A stretch of DNA of 34,912 nt from an uncultured Bacteroidota bacterium. GTDB taxonomy: Bacteria; Bacteroidota; Bacteroidia; Flavobacteriales; Flavobacteriaceae. Under the pieces are notes generated by a model. It did no database searches. It was not told the DNA's origin and saw only the letters and a list, made by a program, of their open reading frames with translations. The stretch is from the NCBI GenBank assembly GCA_902515395.1, contig CABXUL010000017.1:1-34912 (forward strand). The letters run 5' to 3'. Shown piece by piece: positions 7,547-16,826 of this stretch (position 1 is the stretch's first letter; each line of letters opens with the position of its first letter). The translations under genes were made by a program, and so were the position numbers.

Positions 7547-9224
7547 GATCTTTTAATTTAAGCTGCAAGGAGATCTTTCCTTTAAATTCATTCTCCTCAA
7601 CAGTATAAAGCAATTTAAAAGAATCCCGACTTTTTATTCTGCTTATATGATCTCCCATTCCAAATCCAATCCCCGAAAGGGTTAATCCTGAATCATCAAT
7701 GGTATATAATTTCAGGTGAGTTTTATCCTCCCCTATAACTCGAGATTTTCCTGCATCTATACAGTTCTTAGTCATAAAAACAGGCCGAAAATTCCCTGGC
7801 CCAAAAGGAGCCATCTGATTCATGATACGATAAAATTTTGGGGTGATTTTATCGAACGAAATTTCCATATCATAATTAATACTAGGGACTCTTTGCTCTG
7901 GTTTAATGATTGCAGCAACAGCTTGTTCAAAAGCCTTTTTAAAAGGAATATATTCCTCTGCTTTAATTGTTAGTCCCGCAGCATAACGATGTCCCCCAAA
8001 TTTTTCAATATGATCCTTACAAGATTCCAAAATTTGGTATACATCTACTCCTTTAACGGACCTTACTGAGCCAGTAAAAAAATCTCCAGAAGCAGCAAAT
8101 ACAACTGTAGGACGATAATATGTTTCTATCAATCTAGATGCAACTATACCCACAACCCCCTTATGCCAATCAGGTTGAAAAACCACAGAAGAGTAATTAT
8201 TTTGCTCCTGGTTCTCCACTATTTGATTTAATGCTTGCTCAGTAATACGTTGATCTAACGCTTTTCTTTCACTGTTAAATAGTTCAATAGCCCTTCCTAT
8301 TGAAAGGGCGTCTTTTGGATCCTTGCAAAGCAATAATTTTACGGCCTGAGACCCGTGTCTCATCCTACCTGCCCCATTAATTCTAGGGGCAATGACAAAA
8401 ATCAAATCTGATACATTCAATTTCCTTTTAAGTCCAGAAATAAATAGCTTTATACCCTCCCTTGGCTGATCTCGGATTTGTACCAACCCATAATGAGTTA
8501 ATATCCTATTCTCTCCAAGAATCGGTACAATATCCGCAGCAATTGCCATCGCTACTAGGTCCAAATAAGGAAGAATTGTTTCCAAGGACAATCCGCGCTC
8601 TTGAGACAAAGCATGTATTAGCTTAAACCCAATTCCACAACCGCACAAATCCTTAAAAGGATAGTTACAGTTATTTTGTTTTGGGTCCAAAACAGCAACG
8701 GCATCGGGCAAATCTGCGCCAGGTAAGTGGTGATCACAAATTATAAAATCTATACCAAGCTCACTGGCATACTTAACATTATCTAGTGCCTTAATACCAC
8801 AATCTAAAGCAATAATTAAGCTAATTGATTCTTTTTTGGCATGATCAATTCCTTTTTTGGAAATCCCATAACCCTCCTCATAACGATCAGGAATGTAGTA
8901 GATACAATCAGGATAATAAGAGGTTAAATAGGAAAAAACCAATGCGACAGAAGTCGTTCCGTCAACATCATAATCTCCATATACCATTATTTTTTCATTA
9001 CTTTCAATTGCAGTTGAAATACGATTGACAGCGGCTTCCATCCCCAGCATCAAATATGGATCATGCAATTCAGATAATTCAGGTCGAAAAAAAGTTTTAG
9101 CTGTGTCAAAATCTTGAATTCCTCGTTGAACCAAAAGATTAGCTATTTCGAAAGGAACACCAATACCCTCTTGTAACGTTTTGATTTTATCTTCCTCACC
9201 TAAAGATCTGGGTTTCCATTCCAT
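7536..9224 (-). CDS. recJ: Single-stranded-DNA-specific exonuclease RecJ
   Basis: RecJ is a 5'-3' single-strand DNA exonuclease used in recombination and repair. The DHH phosphoesterase motifs are clear: DYDVDGTT (84-91), ALDCGIKALDN (motif II region), CDHHLPGADLPDA (DHH at 164-166), and the DHHA1 motif EKFGGHRYAAGLTI near residue 410; a C-terminal OB-like part follows. At 562 residues the length is normal. Its ATG shares one base with the TGA of rsmI (TGATG), so the two are translationally coupled on the minus strand. Confidence 0.96.
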   Translation of the reverse strand: MEWKPRSLGEEDKIKTLQEGIGVPFEIANLLVQRGIQDFDTAKTFFRPELSELHDPYLMLGMEAAVNRISTAIESNEKIMVYGDYDVDGTTSVALVFSYLTSYYPDCIYYIPDRYEEGYGISKKGIDHAKKESISLIIALDCGIKALDNVKYASELGIDFIICDHHLPGADLPDAVAVLDPKQNNCNYPFKDLCGCGIGFKLIHALSQERGLSLETILPYLDLVAMAIAADIVPILGENRILTHYGLVQIRDQPREGIKLFISGLKRKLNVSDLIFVIAPRINGAGRMRHGSQAVKLLLCKDPKDALSIGRAIELFNSERKALDQRITEQALNQIVENQEQNNYSSVVFQPDWHKGVVGIVASRLIETYYRPTVVFAASGDFFTGSVRSVKGVDVYQILESCKDHIEKFGGHRYAAGLTIKAEEYIPFKKAFEQAVAAIIKPEQRVPSINYDMEISFDKITPKFYRIMNQMAPFGPGNFRPVFMTKNCIDAGKSRVIGEDKTHLKLYTIDDSGLTLSGIGFGMGDHISRIKSRDSFKLLYTVEENEFKGKISLQLKLKDLRF

Positions 9225-9907
9225 CAGCGATTATTCTTTTGACTCCCTAACAAACAAATGACAAATTCACCTTTGGGCACATGATGGAAAAAATGATCAG
9301 CAGCCTCACTTAGGGACCCTCTAAAAGTTTCCTCATAAATTTTTGAAAGTTCCCTTGAAACAGAAACCGCTCGCTCAGGCCCGAAAAAATCAATCAATTG
9401 GTTTAATGTTTTTAAAATCTTGTGAGGAGATTCATAAAAAATAATCGTTCTGGATTCGTCTATAAGGTTTTCAAGTCGTTTAATCCTTCCCTTTTTTGGA
9501 GGTAAAAATCCCTCAAATACAAATCGTTCGGCGGATAAACCACTTTGAATTAGAGCGGGAATTAAAGCAGTTGGACCCGGCAAGCAATTTACCTCAATAT
9601 TATTCACTATTGCTTCACGAATCAATAAAAATCCAGGGTCTGATATTCCTGGGGTTCCCGCATCTGAAATTACAGCAATCGTCAATCCAGATTTTAATTT
9701 TGAAATTACTTCACTAAGTTTTCTGTGTTCATTGTGCATATGAAAACTTATAAGAGGTTTATGAATATTGTAATGCTTAAGAAGCTTACTACTGACTCGG
9801 GTATCTTCTGCCAAAATTAGGTCAGCTTCATTCAATGTTTCAACCGCCCTGAATGTCATATCTCCAAGATTGCCAATGGGTGTTGGTACCAAAAAAAGCT
9901 TTCCCAT
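9224..9907 (-). CDS. rsmI: 16S rRNA (cytidine-1402-2'-O)-methyltransferase
   Basis: RsmI methylates the ribose of C1402 in the ribosomal decoding centre using S-adenosylmethionine. The tetrapyrrole-methylase-like fold is shown by LVPTPIGNLGDMTFRAVETL at the N-terminus, AEDTRVSSKLL, SDAGTPGISDPGFLL, the LPGPTALIPALIQSGL loop and FYESPHKI. At 227 residues it is the compact form, without the C-terminal extension some homologues have. It begins 26 bases downstream of the conserved hypothetical gene and runs into recJ, so hypothetical, rsmI and recJ probably form one minus-strand operon. Confidence 0.95.
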   Translation of the reverse strand: MGKLFLVPTPIGNLGDMTFRAVETLNEADLILAEDTRVSSKLLKHYNIHKPLISFHMHNEHRKLSEVISKLKSGLTIAVISDAGTPGISDPGFLLIREAIVNNIEVNCLPGPTALIPALIQSGLSAERFVFEGFLPPKKGRIKRLENLIDESRTIIFYESPHKILKTLNQLIDFFGPERAVSVSRELSKIYEETFRGSLSEAADHFFHHVPKGEFVICLLGSQKNNR

Positions 9908-9933
9908 AAAGTTTAACCGATTACTAAGCTATT

Positions 9934-10587
9934 TTAAAAATTATTTTCTATAATTTTCAAAAAACGTTCCTCATATGATTCTTTTCCTTTCCAATTGTCA
10001 TAATCTGGCTTGACCATCTCCAAAATGAAAACTTTTGCTTGATTCCAAGATTGCAAAGTAGAAATTTGTGAAATAGCTCTTTGATACTCATTTGGCCTTT
10101 TATTAAACAAGTGTTTTATAAATGCCAGTCTATCATTGATGTCGATTTGTAACCCTTTGGAAAATTTATCATTCAATCGTTCTTTAATAATTTCTTTTTG
10201 GGTAGAAACCTTTTCTTTAGGTTCGAATGACAAATCCTGGGTTGTCAACTCATCCATTTGTACCTCATGGCTTATTTTTGCCCGGGTTTCTTTGACAATA
10301 TCCTTTACCGAATTATTCAAATCAAGTAGATCTTGACTATCAGTCTTTTGAAAATCCTCCTCTGTAATTTCCTTGTCACCTGCCTTAATAAAATCAATCC
10401 TATTATCAAATTTTAAATCTAATTCCTGGGACAAGTCCCCACTTAACTCTCCAAAGTGCTTGATCAGGATAAGTTGCTCAAATAACGAAAGGGTTTGGTC
10501 ATAAACCTTTTGTAAATCTGGGGTTTTATCTTTTTCCAAAATTTCTTTTGCGATTCTAAAAAGTTCTTGATGGATTTTTTTAGACAT
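9934..10587 (-). CDS. Conserved flavobacterial hypothetical protein
   Basis: This 217-residue soluble, strongly charged protein has no signal peptide or membrane segment and I cannot give it a function. The N-terminal two thirds (about 1-130) look helical and low in complexity, with acidic stretches (DKEITEEDFQKTDSQ) that may be disordered. The C-terminal block is more distinctive: GLQIDINDRLAFIKHLFN, EYQRAISQISTLQSW and VKPDYDNWKGKESYEERFL. I remember proteins with this C-terminus next to rsmI and tdk in flavobacteria, so it is a real, conserved gene. It is the first gene of the likely operon with rsmI and recJ and is divergent from tdk across 59 bases. Confidence 0.75.
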   Translation of the reverse strand: MSKKIHQELFRIAKEILEKDKTPDLQKVYDQTLSLFEQLILIKHFGELSGDLSQELDLKFDNRIDFIKAGDKEITEEDFQKTDSQDLLDLNNSVKDIVKETRAKISHEVQMDELTTQDLSFEPKEKVSTQKEIIKERLNDKFSKGLQIDINDRLAFIKHLFNKRPNEYQRAISQISTLQSWNQAKVFILEMVKPDYDNWKGKESYEERFLKIIENNF

Positions 10588-10618
10588 AAATTGTACGATT
10601 ACAAACGTTAGTTTTTAA

Positions 10619-10626
10619 TACCTTTG
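10619..10626 (+). promoter_or_regulatory. -7 box TACCTTTG upstream of tdk
   Basis: An exact match to the Bacteroidota sigma-A -7 consensus TAnnTTTG, 20 bases before the tdk ATG. No convincing TTG element lies 17-23 bases upstream. It would give a leader of about 14 bases. Confidence 0.5.
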
Positions 10627-10646
10627 TTTTTCTTGAAAATTACAAA

Positions 10647-11246
10647 ATGTTTTTAGAAAATCCTGTAAACCATAATGAACAATTTGGTTGGATCGAAGTG
10701 ATCTGCGGATCGATGTTTTCAGGAAAAACTGAGGAATTAATTCGCCGATTAAAACGTGCTCAGTTTGCAAAACAAAAAATAGAGATATTTAAGCCCTCAA
10801 TAGACCAGAGGTTCGATGATAATCTGGTAACCTCACATGATGCCAATCAAATTCTTTCAACTGCAGTACCAGCTGCAGAAAATATTTATATTCTAGCAAA
10901 TGATTGTCAAGTAGTTGGTATTGATGAAGCCCAGTTTTTTGATGATGAAATTGTAAAAGTTTGTAATGATCTTGCTAATCGTGGAGTTCGTGTAATTGTG
11001 GCAGGTTTAGATATGGATTTTAAAGGTAATCCCTTTGGACCTATGCCTGCATTAATGGCAACAGCAGAATACATAACTAAATTACACGCTATTTGTACAC
11101 ATACTGGAAATTTAGCCCATTATAGCTATAGAAAGTCAGAACAGAAAGATCTAGTGGTCCTTGGTGAAAAAAAAGATTATGAACCTCTTAGTCGGTCTGC
11201 ATTTTACAAGATGAACAAAAAAAAGCGAAAAAATCAAAATCATTAA
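10647..11246 (+). CDS. tdk: Thymidine kinase (type II), zinc-cysteine-poor
   Basis: The cytoplasmic salvage enzyme phosphorylates thymidine to dTMP. The P-loop GSMFSGKT is at residues 21-28, VVGIDEAQFF carries the Walker B/catalytic region, and the lasso region reads CTHTGNLAHYSYRKS followed by VVLGEKKDYEPLSRSAF. In zinc-containing type II kinases the last segments carry four cysteine or histidine ligands (CxxC and CRxC/H); only the first Cys remains here. I recall this as usual in Bacteroidota, so the enzyme is probably active without structural zinc. The gene precedes alr by three bases. Confidence 0.95.
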   Translation: MFLENPVNHNEQFGWIEVICGSMFSGKTEELIRRLKRAQFAKQKIEIFKPSIDQRFDDNLVTSHDANQILSTAVPAAENIYILANDCQVVGIDEAQFFDDEIVKVCNDLANRGVRVIVAGLDMDFKGNPFGPMPALMATAEYITKLHAICTHTGNLAHYSYRKSEQKDLVVLGEKKDYEPLSRSAFYKMNKKKRKNQNH

Positions 11247-11249
11247 CCC

Positions 11250-12338
11250 TTGAGTTTTCTTGAAATTAATTTAAAAAAGCTGACCCATAATTATAAATCC
11301 ATAAGGAGTCTATTAGAGCCAGGGGTAAAAATGATTGGAGTAGTTAAGGCCAATGCCTATGGAAGTGCTATTGATGTTATTGCTAATAAATTGGTTTCAT
11401 TAGGCATTGATGCGCTCGCAGTCGCTTATACCAATGAAGGTATTGCTTTGAGAAGGGCAGGAATTCAAATCCCCGTTATAGTATTTTATCCTCAGGTTCA
11501 TAATTTTAAAAAAGTTATTGAACAACAGTTAGAACCTGCACTTTACAGTAAGAGAAGTTGGCTTGAGTTTATAAGAATCGTTAAAGAAACCCAAAATTCT
11601 AATTATCCTATTCACATTAAATACAATACAGGACTGAATCGAATCGGGTTTAATCCAATCGATATAGACTGGATAATAGCAGAGTTAAAACATAGCCCTA
11701 TTCAATTAAAAAGCATTTATTCTCATTTGGGAGCGTCAGAGGCAACAAGACCTGATCAAAAAACAGATTCTCAAATTGACCTTTTTGAAGAAATAATAAG
11801 CAAACACCAAAAAAATGCCAAAGAAAAAATTGACTTTCACCTTTTGAATACCTCAGGTATTTTTAATTATCCCAATTATCATTTAGACTGGGTTAGAACT
11901 GGAATTGGTTTATATGGATTTGCTAACCAATTTGATTGGAATAAAAAGCTAAAACCGATAGCCACTTTAAAAACAACTATTACCCAAATTCATAAAATAA
12001 GTAAAGGGATGACTGTCGGATATAATTGTGGATGGACAGCTTCTAATGATACCCAAATCGCGGTAATACCCCTTGGCCATGCGGACGGAATTGCAAGGCA
12101 TTACGGACATGGAAAAGGTTGGGTTTTAATCAATGGTAAAAAAGCACCAATGGTTGGAAATATTTGTATGGATATGACCATGGTTGAAATCGGTCAAATC
12201 AACTGTAAAGAGGGAAGTGAAGTAATTGTTTTTGGAACTAAAGGAAGGGCAGACGATCTTGCTGAAGACTCAGGTACAATTTCATACGAATTACTTTCAG
12301 GGCTTAGCTCGCGCATCTCTAGAAAAGTAGTTGAATAA
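11250..12338 (+). CDS. alr: Alanine racemase
   Basis: The PLP-dependent enzyme makes D-alanine for peptidoglycan. The PLP lysine is K33 in GVVKANAYGS; the catalytic tyrosine is Y258 in VGYNCGW; NTGLNRIGF and GNICMDMTMVEIG are further family motifs. At 362 residues it is normal length and lacks the MurF fusion seen in some Bacteroidota. The start is TTG at 11250, three bases after tdk; no ATG fits the conserved N-terminus SFLEINLKKLTHNY. Likely cotranscribed with tdk. Confidence 0.95.
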   Translation: MSFLEINLKKLTHNYKSIRSLLEPGVKMIGVVKANAYGSAIDVIANKLVSLGIDALAVAYTNEGIALRRAGIQIPVIVFYPQVHNFKKVIEQQLEPALYSKRSWLEFIRIVKETQNSNYPIHIKYNTGLNRIGFNPIDIDWIIAELKHSPIQLKSIYSHLGASEATRPDQKTDSQIDLFEEIISKHQKNAKEKIDFHLLNTSGIFNYPNYHLDWVRTGIGLYGFANQFDWNKKLKPIATLKTTITQIHKISKGMTVGYNCGWTASNDTQIAVIPLGHADGIARHYGHGKGWVLINGKKAPMVGNICMDMTMVEIGQINCKEGSEVIVFGTKGRADDLAEDSGTISYELLSGLSSRISRKVVE

Positions 12339-12402
12339 TTCCATTCTAAATGTGTTATAATTCAAACAATTAATTTGAATTTTGAAAAAAAACATTTCGA
12401 AG

Positions 12403-12432
12403 TTGTAAGCCCTCATTTAAAGATTAATTTTA
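12403..12432 (+). promoter_or_regulatory. Candidate promoter for asd (TTG-N19-TAATTTTA)
   Basis: TTG at 12403-12405 is followed after 19 bases by TAATTTTA at 12425-12432, which differs from the Bacteroidota -7 consensus TAnnTTTG only in the last base. The predicted start of transcription would be about 9 bases before the asd ATG. The rest of the 109-base gap between alr and asd is AT-rich without other signals; mscL, which I recall at this place in some relatives, is absent. Confidence 0.35.
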
Positions 12433-12447
12433 CTTAAAATTTTAAAT

Positions 12448-13437
12448 ATGAAATTAGCAGTAGTTGGAGCAACAGGGATGGTCGGTGAGGTGATGCTTAG
12501 GATTCTTTCAGAACGCAATTTTCCCTTAACCGAATTAATCCCTGTAGCCTCTGAGCGTTCAGTAGGTAAGAAAATTTATTATCAAGGGAATAGTCTTGAG
12601 GTTTTAGGTCTTTCAACTGCTGTATCTATGGCCCCAGATTTGGCGCTATTTTCAGCCGGTGGTGACACTTCATTGGAGTGGGCGCCTAAATTTGCTGAAG
12701 TTGGAACCGTGGTCATTGACAACTCTTCTGCTTGGAGAATGGATCCTGATAAAAAATTAATTATTCCTGAAATCAATTCACAAATTTTAACTAAAAAGGA
12801 TCGAATAATTGCTAATCCTAATTGCTCTACCATTCAGATGTTAATGGCGCTTGCGCCGCTTAAAAATACTTACGGGATTAATAGAATTGTTGTATCAACT
12901 TACCAATCTATAACTGGGACAGGTATAAAAGCAGTACAACAATTAGAAAATGAGTCCCTCAATGTTAAGGGTGAGATGGCCTACCCTTATCCTATTTACC
13001 AAAATGCTCTCCCCCACTGTGATATTTTTATGGATAATGGCTACACTAAAGAGGAAATGAAACTTGTAAACGAAACACATAAAATTATGGGAGATGAGAG
13101 TATTGGAATAACTGCTACGGCAATTAGAATCCCTGTAGTTGGTGGACATAGTGAATCCATCAATATTCAACTTAAAAGTGAATTTCAATTAGACGATATC
13201 AGAAAATTACTTCATGAAAGTCCAGGAATAGTTCTTCAAGACAATCCAGATACTAATACCTATCCAATGCCTATTTATGCAAAAGGTAAGGATGAAGTTT
13301 TCGTGGGTAGAATCAGAAAAGATTTCTCACAAGAAAACTCTATTAACCTATGGGTTGTGTCAGATAACTTGAGAAAAGGTGCAGCAACAAATACAATTCA
13401 AATAGCCGAATATTTAATAAATAACGATCTTATTTAA
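12448..13437 (+). CDS. asd: Aspartate-semialdehyde dehydrogenase
   Basis: The NADP-dependent enzyme reduces aspartyl phosphate to aspartate semialdehyde, the branch point to lysine/diaminopimelate, threonine and methionine. The Rossmann motif VVGATGMVGEVML is at residues 5-17, the active-site Cys is C126 in NPNCSTIQM, substrate-binding residues are in STYQSITGTG, and the catalytic His lies in VVGGHSESINIQ. At 329 residues the length is normal. With alr upstream it supplies cell-wall precursors. Confidence 0.96.
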   Translation: MKLAVVGATGMVGEVMLRILSERNFPLTELIPVASERSVGKKIYYQGNSLEVLGLSTAVSMAPDLALFSAGGDTSLEWAPKFAEVGTVVIDNSSAWRMDPDKKLIIPEINSQILTKKDRIIANPNCSTIQMLMALAPLKNTYGINRIVVSTYQSITGTGIKAVQQLENESLNVKGEMAYPYPIYQNALPHCDIFMDNGYTKEEMKLVNETHKIMGDESIGITATAIRIPVVGGHSESINIQLKSEFQLDDIRKLLHESPGIVLQDNPDTNTYPMPIYAKGKDEVFVGRIRKDFSQENSINLWVVSDNLRKGAATNTIQIAEYLINNDLI

Positions 13438-13490
13438 TAGAAATAATTATTATTTATTTAATTAGTTTTAGCTAAATGAACTTAACTTTT

Positions 13491-13511
13491 ACTGAGCCAA
13501 TATTCCTCAGT
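13491..13511. repeat. Short inverted repeat between asd and accC
   Basis: ACTGAG (13491-13496) and CTCAGT (13506-13511) form a perfect 6-bp stem with a 9-base loop in the 152-base gap between the convergent asd and accC genes. Neither strand has a T-run right behind it, so it is not a classic terminator, but its position fits an mRNA 3'-end structure. Confidence 0.3.
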
Positions 13512-13589
13512 CAAATAAGAAAACTAAACTTTTTTGGATAAAAGTCACTAACTAATATTAGAGTCATTTTAAATTATTTAAAAAATATT

Positions 13590-14930
13590 TTATTCATCCA
13601 TTGAAAATGATTCCATAAATTTTGTAGTGTAGTTTCCTGAAATGTAATTAGGATGGTCCATTAATTTTCTGTGGAAAGGGATAGTAGTCTTAACTCCTTC
13701 GATTACAAATTCATCCAATGCTCGTTTCATTTTATTTATTGCCTCCTCTCTTGTCTGAGCTGTGGTTATTAATTTTGCAATCATTGAGTCATAGTGGGGA
13801 GGGATAATATATCCACTATAAACGTGAGTATCAAGTCTAACGCCATGACCTCCTGGAAAATGTAAAGTATTAATTAATCCTGGACTAGGTCTAAAATCGT
13901 TATAGGGGTCCTCTGCATTAATCCTACATTCAATTGAGTGCATTTTTGGCAGGTAATTTTTTCCTTTTATGGCAACTCCTGCGGCAACGATTATTTGCTC
14001 TCGAATTAAATCAAAATTAATGACCTGCTCAGTAATTGGGTGTTCTACCTGAATTCGGGTATTCATCTCCATGAAATAAAAATTTCGATTTTTATCAACC
14101 AAAAACTCTACAGTTCCGGCCCCCTCGTATCGAATAAATTCCGCAGCTTTTACAGCAGCTTCTCCCATCTTATTCCTCAACTCATTAGTCATAAAAGGGG
14201 ATGGTGTTTCCTCTGTCAGCTTTTGGTGCCTTCTTTGGACGGAGCAGTCCCTTTCAGAAAGATGACAAGCCTTACCTTTCGAGTCTCCAACTATCTGAAT
14301 TTCTATGTGACGCGGTTCCTCGATTAGCTTTTCCATATACATCCCGTTATTACCGAATGAAGCAGTGGCCTCCTGTCTGGCACTCTCCCATGCTTTTTCC
14401 AGATCGTCCTTGTTCCAAACAGCGCGCATACCTTTACCTCCACCACCAGCAGTTGCCTTTAACATAATAGGATAACCAATTTTTTTGGCTATTTTTTTTG
14501 AATGCTCAAAAGATTCTAATATTCCTTCAGAGCCTGGAATTGTAGGAACTCCTGCCTCCTTCATTGTGGCTTTTGCGCTAGCTTTATCCCCCATTTTCTC
14601 AATCATTTCAGGTGAAGCACCAATAAATTTTATTCCATGCTCAATACAAATTTTAGAAAACTTAGCATTTTCAGATAAAAATCCATAACCAGGATGAATC
14701 GCATCCGCATTACATATTTCTGCAGCTGCCATAATATTTGCCATTTTTAAATAAGACTCTGTGCTCGGAGCAGGACCAATACAAACCGCTTCATCCGCAA
14801 ATCGAACATGTAAGCTTTCTTGATCAGCTGTTGAATAAACAGCCACTGTTCTGATTCCCATCTCTTTACACGTTCTAATCAATCGCATAGCAATTTCTCC
14901 TCTATTGGCAATTAAAATTTTCTTAAACAT
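13590..14930 (-). CDS. accC: Acetyl-CoA carboxylase, biotin carboxylase subunit
   Basis: AccC carboxylates the biotin of AccB with ATP and bicarbonate, the first half of malonyl-CoA synthesis. The N-terminus [19 protein letters not shown], the ATP-grasp glycine loop [25 protein letters not shown] and [16 protein letters not shown] are unmistakable, and 446 residues is the normal single-subunit length. It is the last gene of the minus-strand cluster, 11 bases after accB, so the two subunits are coexpressed. Confidence 0.97.
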   Translation of the reverse strand: MFKKILIANRGEIAMRLIRTCKEMGIRTVAVYSTADQESLHVRFADEAVCIGPAPSTESYLKMANIMAAAEICNADAIHPGYGFLSENAKFSKICIEHGIKFIGASPEMIEKMGDKASAKATMKEAGVPTIPGSEGILESFEHSKKIAKKIGYPIMLKATAGGGGKGMRAVWNKDDLEKAWESARQEATASFGNNGMYMEKLIEEPRHIEIQIVGDSKGKACHLSERDCSVQRRHQKLTEETPSPFMTNELRNKMGEAAVKAAEFIRYEGAGTVEFLVDKNRNFYFMEMNTRIQVEHPITEQVINFDLIREQIIVAAGVAIKGKNYLPKMHSIECRINAEDPYNDFRPSPGLINTLHFPGGHGVRLDTHVYSGYIIPPHYDSMIAKLITTAQTREEAINKMKRALDEFVIEGVKTTIPFHRKLMDHPNYISGNYTTKFMESFSMDE

Positions 14931-14941
14931 TTTGGAGATAT

Positions 14942-15445
14942 TTAAACTGGTTCAACTAAAAATAAGGGTTGGTCGAATTCAACTGGTGAGGAGTCATCAA
15001 CTAATATTTTTACAATTTTTCCGCTAACCTCTGATTCAATCTCATTAAATAGTTTCATAGCCTCAACAACACACAGGACGTCACCTTCATTAATAATATC
15101 TCCAACTTCAATAAATACTTTTTTATCTGGAGATGGTTTGCGATAAAAGGTCCCAATCATAGGTGATTTAATAGTAATTAAATTATTTGATCCCTGATCT
15201 AATGTATCTGTTTCAGCAATTTTCTGAGGGGATAAATCTTTTTTAGAAGAAACTATGACTTCCTGAGGCTGTGGAGTGGAAACGACCATACTGGAAGTTG
15301 GTTGTATAGGACTATTCGTCTCCTGGACAGAGGTTTGTGCATTTGCTTTTATGGTAATTTTAAAATCATCCATTTCCAGTTTTACCTCATGAGCTCCTGA
15401 TTTAGCTACAAATTTGATTAAGTTTTGAATTTCTTTAATTTCCAT
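14942..15445 (-). CDS. accB: Acetyl-CoA carboxylase biotin carboxyl carrier protein
   Basis: The 167-residue carrier holds the biotin that shuttles carboxyl groups between AccC and the carboxyltransferase. The C-terminal biotinyl domain (about 88-167) has [10 protein letters not shown] with biotinylated K131 and the AccB-typical thumb segment [15 protein letters not shown] Ser/Pro/Gln-rich linker (about 37-85) separates it from the N-terminal helix-strand region [13 protein letters not shown]. It lies 18 bases after fabH and 11 bases before accC. Confidence 0.97.
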   Translation of the reverse strand: MEIKEIQNLIKFVAKSGAHEVKLEMDDFKITIKANAQTSVQETNSPIQPTSSMVVSTPQPQEVIVSSKKDLSPQKIAETDTLDQGSNNLITIKSPMIGTFYRKPSPDKKVFIEVGDIINEGDVLCVVEAMKLFNEIESEVSGKIVKILVDDSSPVEFDQPLFLVEPV

Positions 15446-15463
15446 TTTAAAATCATTTATTTT

Positions 15464-16468
15464 TTAATAAGACCATGTGAGATAGGCTGCCCCCCAGGTG
15501 AATCCTCCACCAAAAGCAGCAAAAATTAATTTATCTCCAGGACTAAGTTTTTTTTCATAGTCGTTAAGCAATAACGGTAATGTTGCTGCAGTTGTATTTC
15601 CATATTTCTCAATATTATTCATGACCTTTTGTGAGGGAAGATTTATTCGTTTAGCCACGGCATCAATTATTCTTTTGTTAGCTTGATGTGGAACCAAATA
15701 AGCAATTTTATTTGTGTCGATTTTATTCCGCTTTATAATTTTTTCTGCTGCATTACACATTTCGGAAACAGCAGATTTAAAAACTGTTTTACCGTCTTGG
15801 TAAAGGAAGTGCATTTTATTTTCGACAGTAACTTTAGATACGGGCAAAAGCGATCCCCCTGCTTTAATATTTAAATACTTTCTTCCTGAGCCATTTGATC
15901 TAAAATATTCATCCTCCCAACCATAATCAGAATCACTAGCTTCAAAAAGTGCTGCTCCTGCTCCATCTCCAAAAATAATACAGGTTGCTCTATCCTCGTA
16001 ATCAACTATTGATGACATTTTGTCGGCTCCTATCAAAAGAACTTTTTTATAACGACCAGAGGCAATCATACTTGAGGCAGTTGACATGCCATATAAGAAG
16101 CCAGAGCATGCTGCTTGAATATCATAGGCAAAAGCATTCACAGCCCCAATTTCTGAAGCAACTTGAGCCGCGGTAGCTGCAACATTCATATCTGGGGTAA
16201 TAGTAGCAACAATTACCATATCAATTCTTCTAGGAGAAATATTCTTTTTTCTTAATAATTTTTTAGCTGCTTTGATTGCCATGAAAGAAGTTGGCTTATG
16301 CTGTCCTTTTAATATTCTTCTTTCCTTGATCCCAGTTCTAGCAAAAATCCACTCATCATTAGTATCGACCATTTTTTCAAGATCTGCATTGGTGAGCTTG
16401 TGTTTTGGGACATAGGCGCCCAAACCTGTAATTGCAGCCTTTTTGGGGCCATAATTGATATAATTCAT
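15464..16468 (-). CDS. fabH: 3-oxoacyl-[acyl-carrier-protein] synthase III
   Basis: FabH condenses acetyl-CoA or branched acyl-CoA starters with malonyl-ACP to initiate fatty acid synthesis. The catalytic triad is visible: C121 in DIQAACSGFLYGM, His in VPHQANKRI, Asn in EKYGNTTAATLPL; TNDEWIFARTGIKERR and GAGAALFE are additional motifs. Length (334) is normal. It is 135 bases after rpmF and 18 before accB. The upstream gap contains only a weak candidate promoter (TTG-N18-TATCTTCA on the minus strand), so whether it belongs to the same transcript as rpmF is not settled. Confidence 0.96.
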   Translation of the reverse strand: MNYINYGPKKAAITGLGAYVPKHKLTNADLEKMVDTNDEWIFARTGIKERRILKGQHKPTSFMAIKAAKKLLRKKNISPRRIDMVIVATITPDMNVAATAAQVASEIGAVNAFAYDIQAACSGFLYGMSTASSMIASGRYKKVLLIGADKMSSIVDYEDRATCIIFGDGAGAALFEASDSDYGWEDEYFRSNGSGRKYLNIKAGGSLLPVSKVTVENKMHFLYQDGKTVFKSAVSEMCNAAEKIIKRNKIDTNKIAYLVPHQANKRIIDAVAKRINLPSQKVMNNIEKYGNTTAATLPLLLNDYEKKLSPGDKLIFAAFGGGFTWGAAYLTWSY

Positions 16469-16603
16469 CAGTAGATTACTTCCTTTTGAATCGTCAATAA
16501 TATATGTGAAGATAGTAGTTTTTTACAGCAAACAAAATGTTTGTTTACAAAAATGCTCCTTCATTTATAAAGAGCTTATTTTATTATAATTAAGTTATAT
16601 TAT

Positions 16604-16801
16604 TTAAGCCTCAGCCGCTTCAATGTTATCAATTAAAACTTTACCTCTGTAGTAAAGTTTTCCCTCATGCCAATGAGCTCTATGATATAGGTGGGTTTCC
16701 CCAGTAGAGGAACAGGTAGCAATTTGGGGAGTTGATGCCTTATAGTGGGTTCTTCTTTTATCCCTTCTCGTTTTTGATATTTTTCTTTTAGGATGTGCCA
16801 T
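16604..16801 (-). CDS. rpmF: Large ribosomal subunit protein bL32, zinc-free type
   Basis: The 65-residue basic protein begins [20 protein letters not shown], the L32 signature. The C-terminal half reads [27 protein letters not shown], where zinc-binding L32 proteins have two CxxC pairs; only one Cys is left. This is the form I know from Bacteroidota. It follows yceD by 25 bases, the classic yceD-rpmF pairing that leads into fatty-acid genes in many bacteria. Confidence 0.96.
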   Translation of the reverse strand: MAHPKRKISKTRRDKRRTHYKASTPQIATCSSTGETHLYHRAHWHEGKLYYRGKVLIDNIEAAEA

Positions 16802-16826
16802 TTTCTACTGTTTTATTGTTATTCAA

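Noticed and set aside
12360-12380. Inverted repeat ATTCAAA / TTTGAAT after alr as a terminator
   Set aside because: The 7-bp stem has one G-C pair only and just four T behind it; too weak to call in such AT-rich DNA.
14040-14467. Plus-strand open frames inside accC
   Set aside because: They lie antisense to a well conserved biotin carboxylase gene, give low-complexity proteins with no family features, and are explained by its codon usage.
16529-16543. Hairpin CAAAC-AAAAT-GTTTG upstream of fabH as a regulator binding site or attenuator
   Set aside because: Five base pairs in an AT-rich gap, no T-run, and no known fatty-acid regulator motif recognised.
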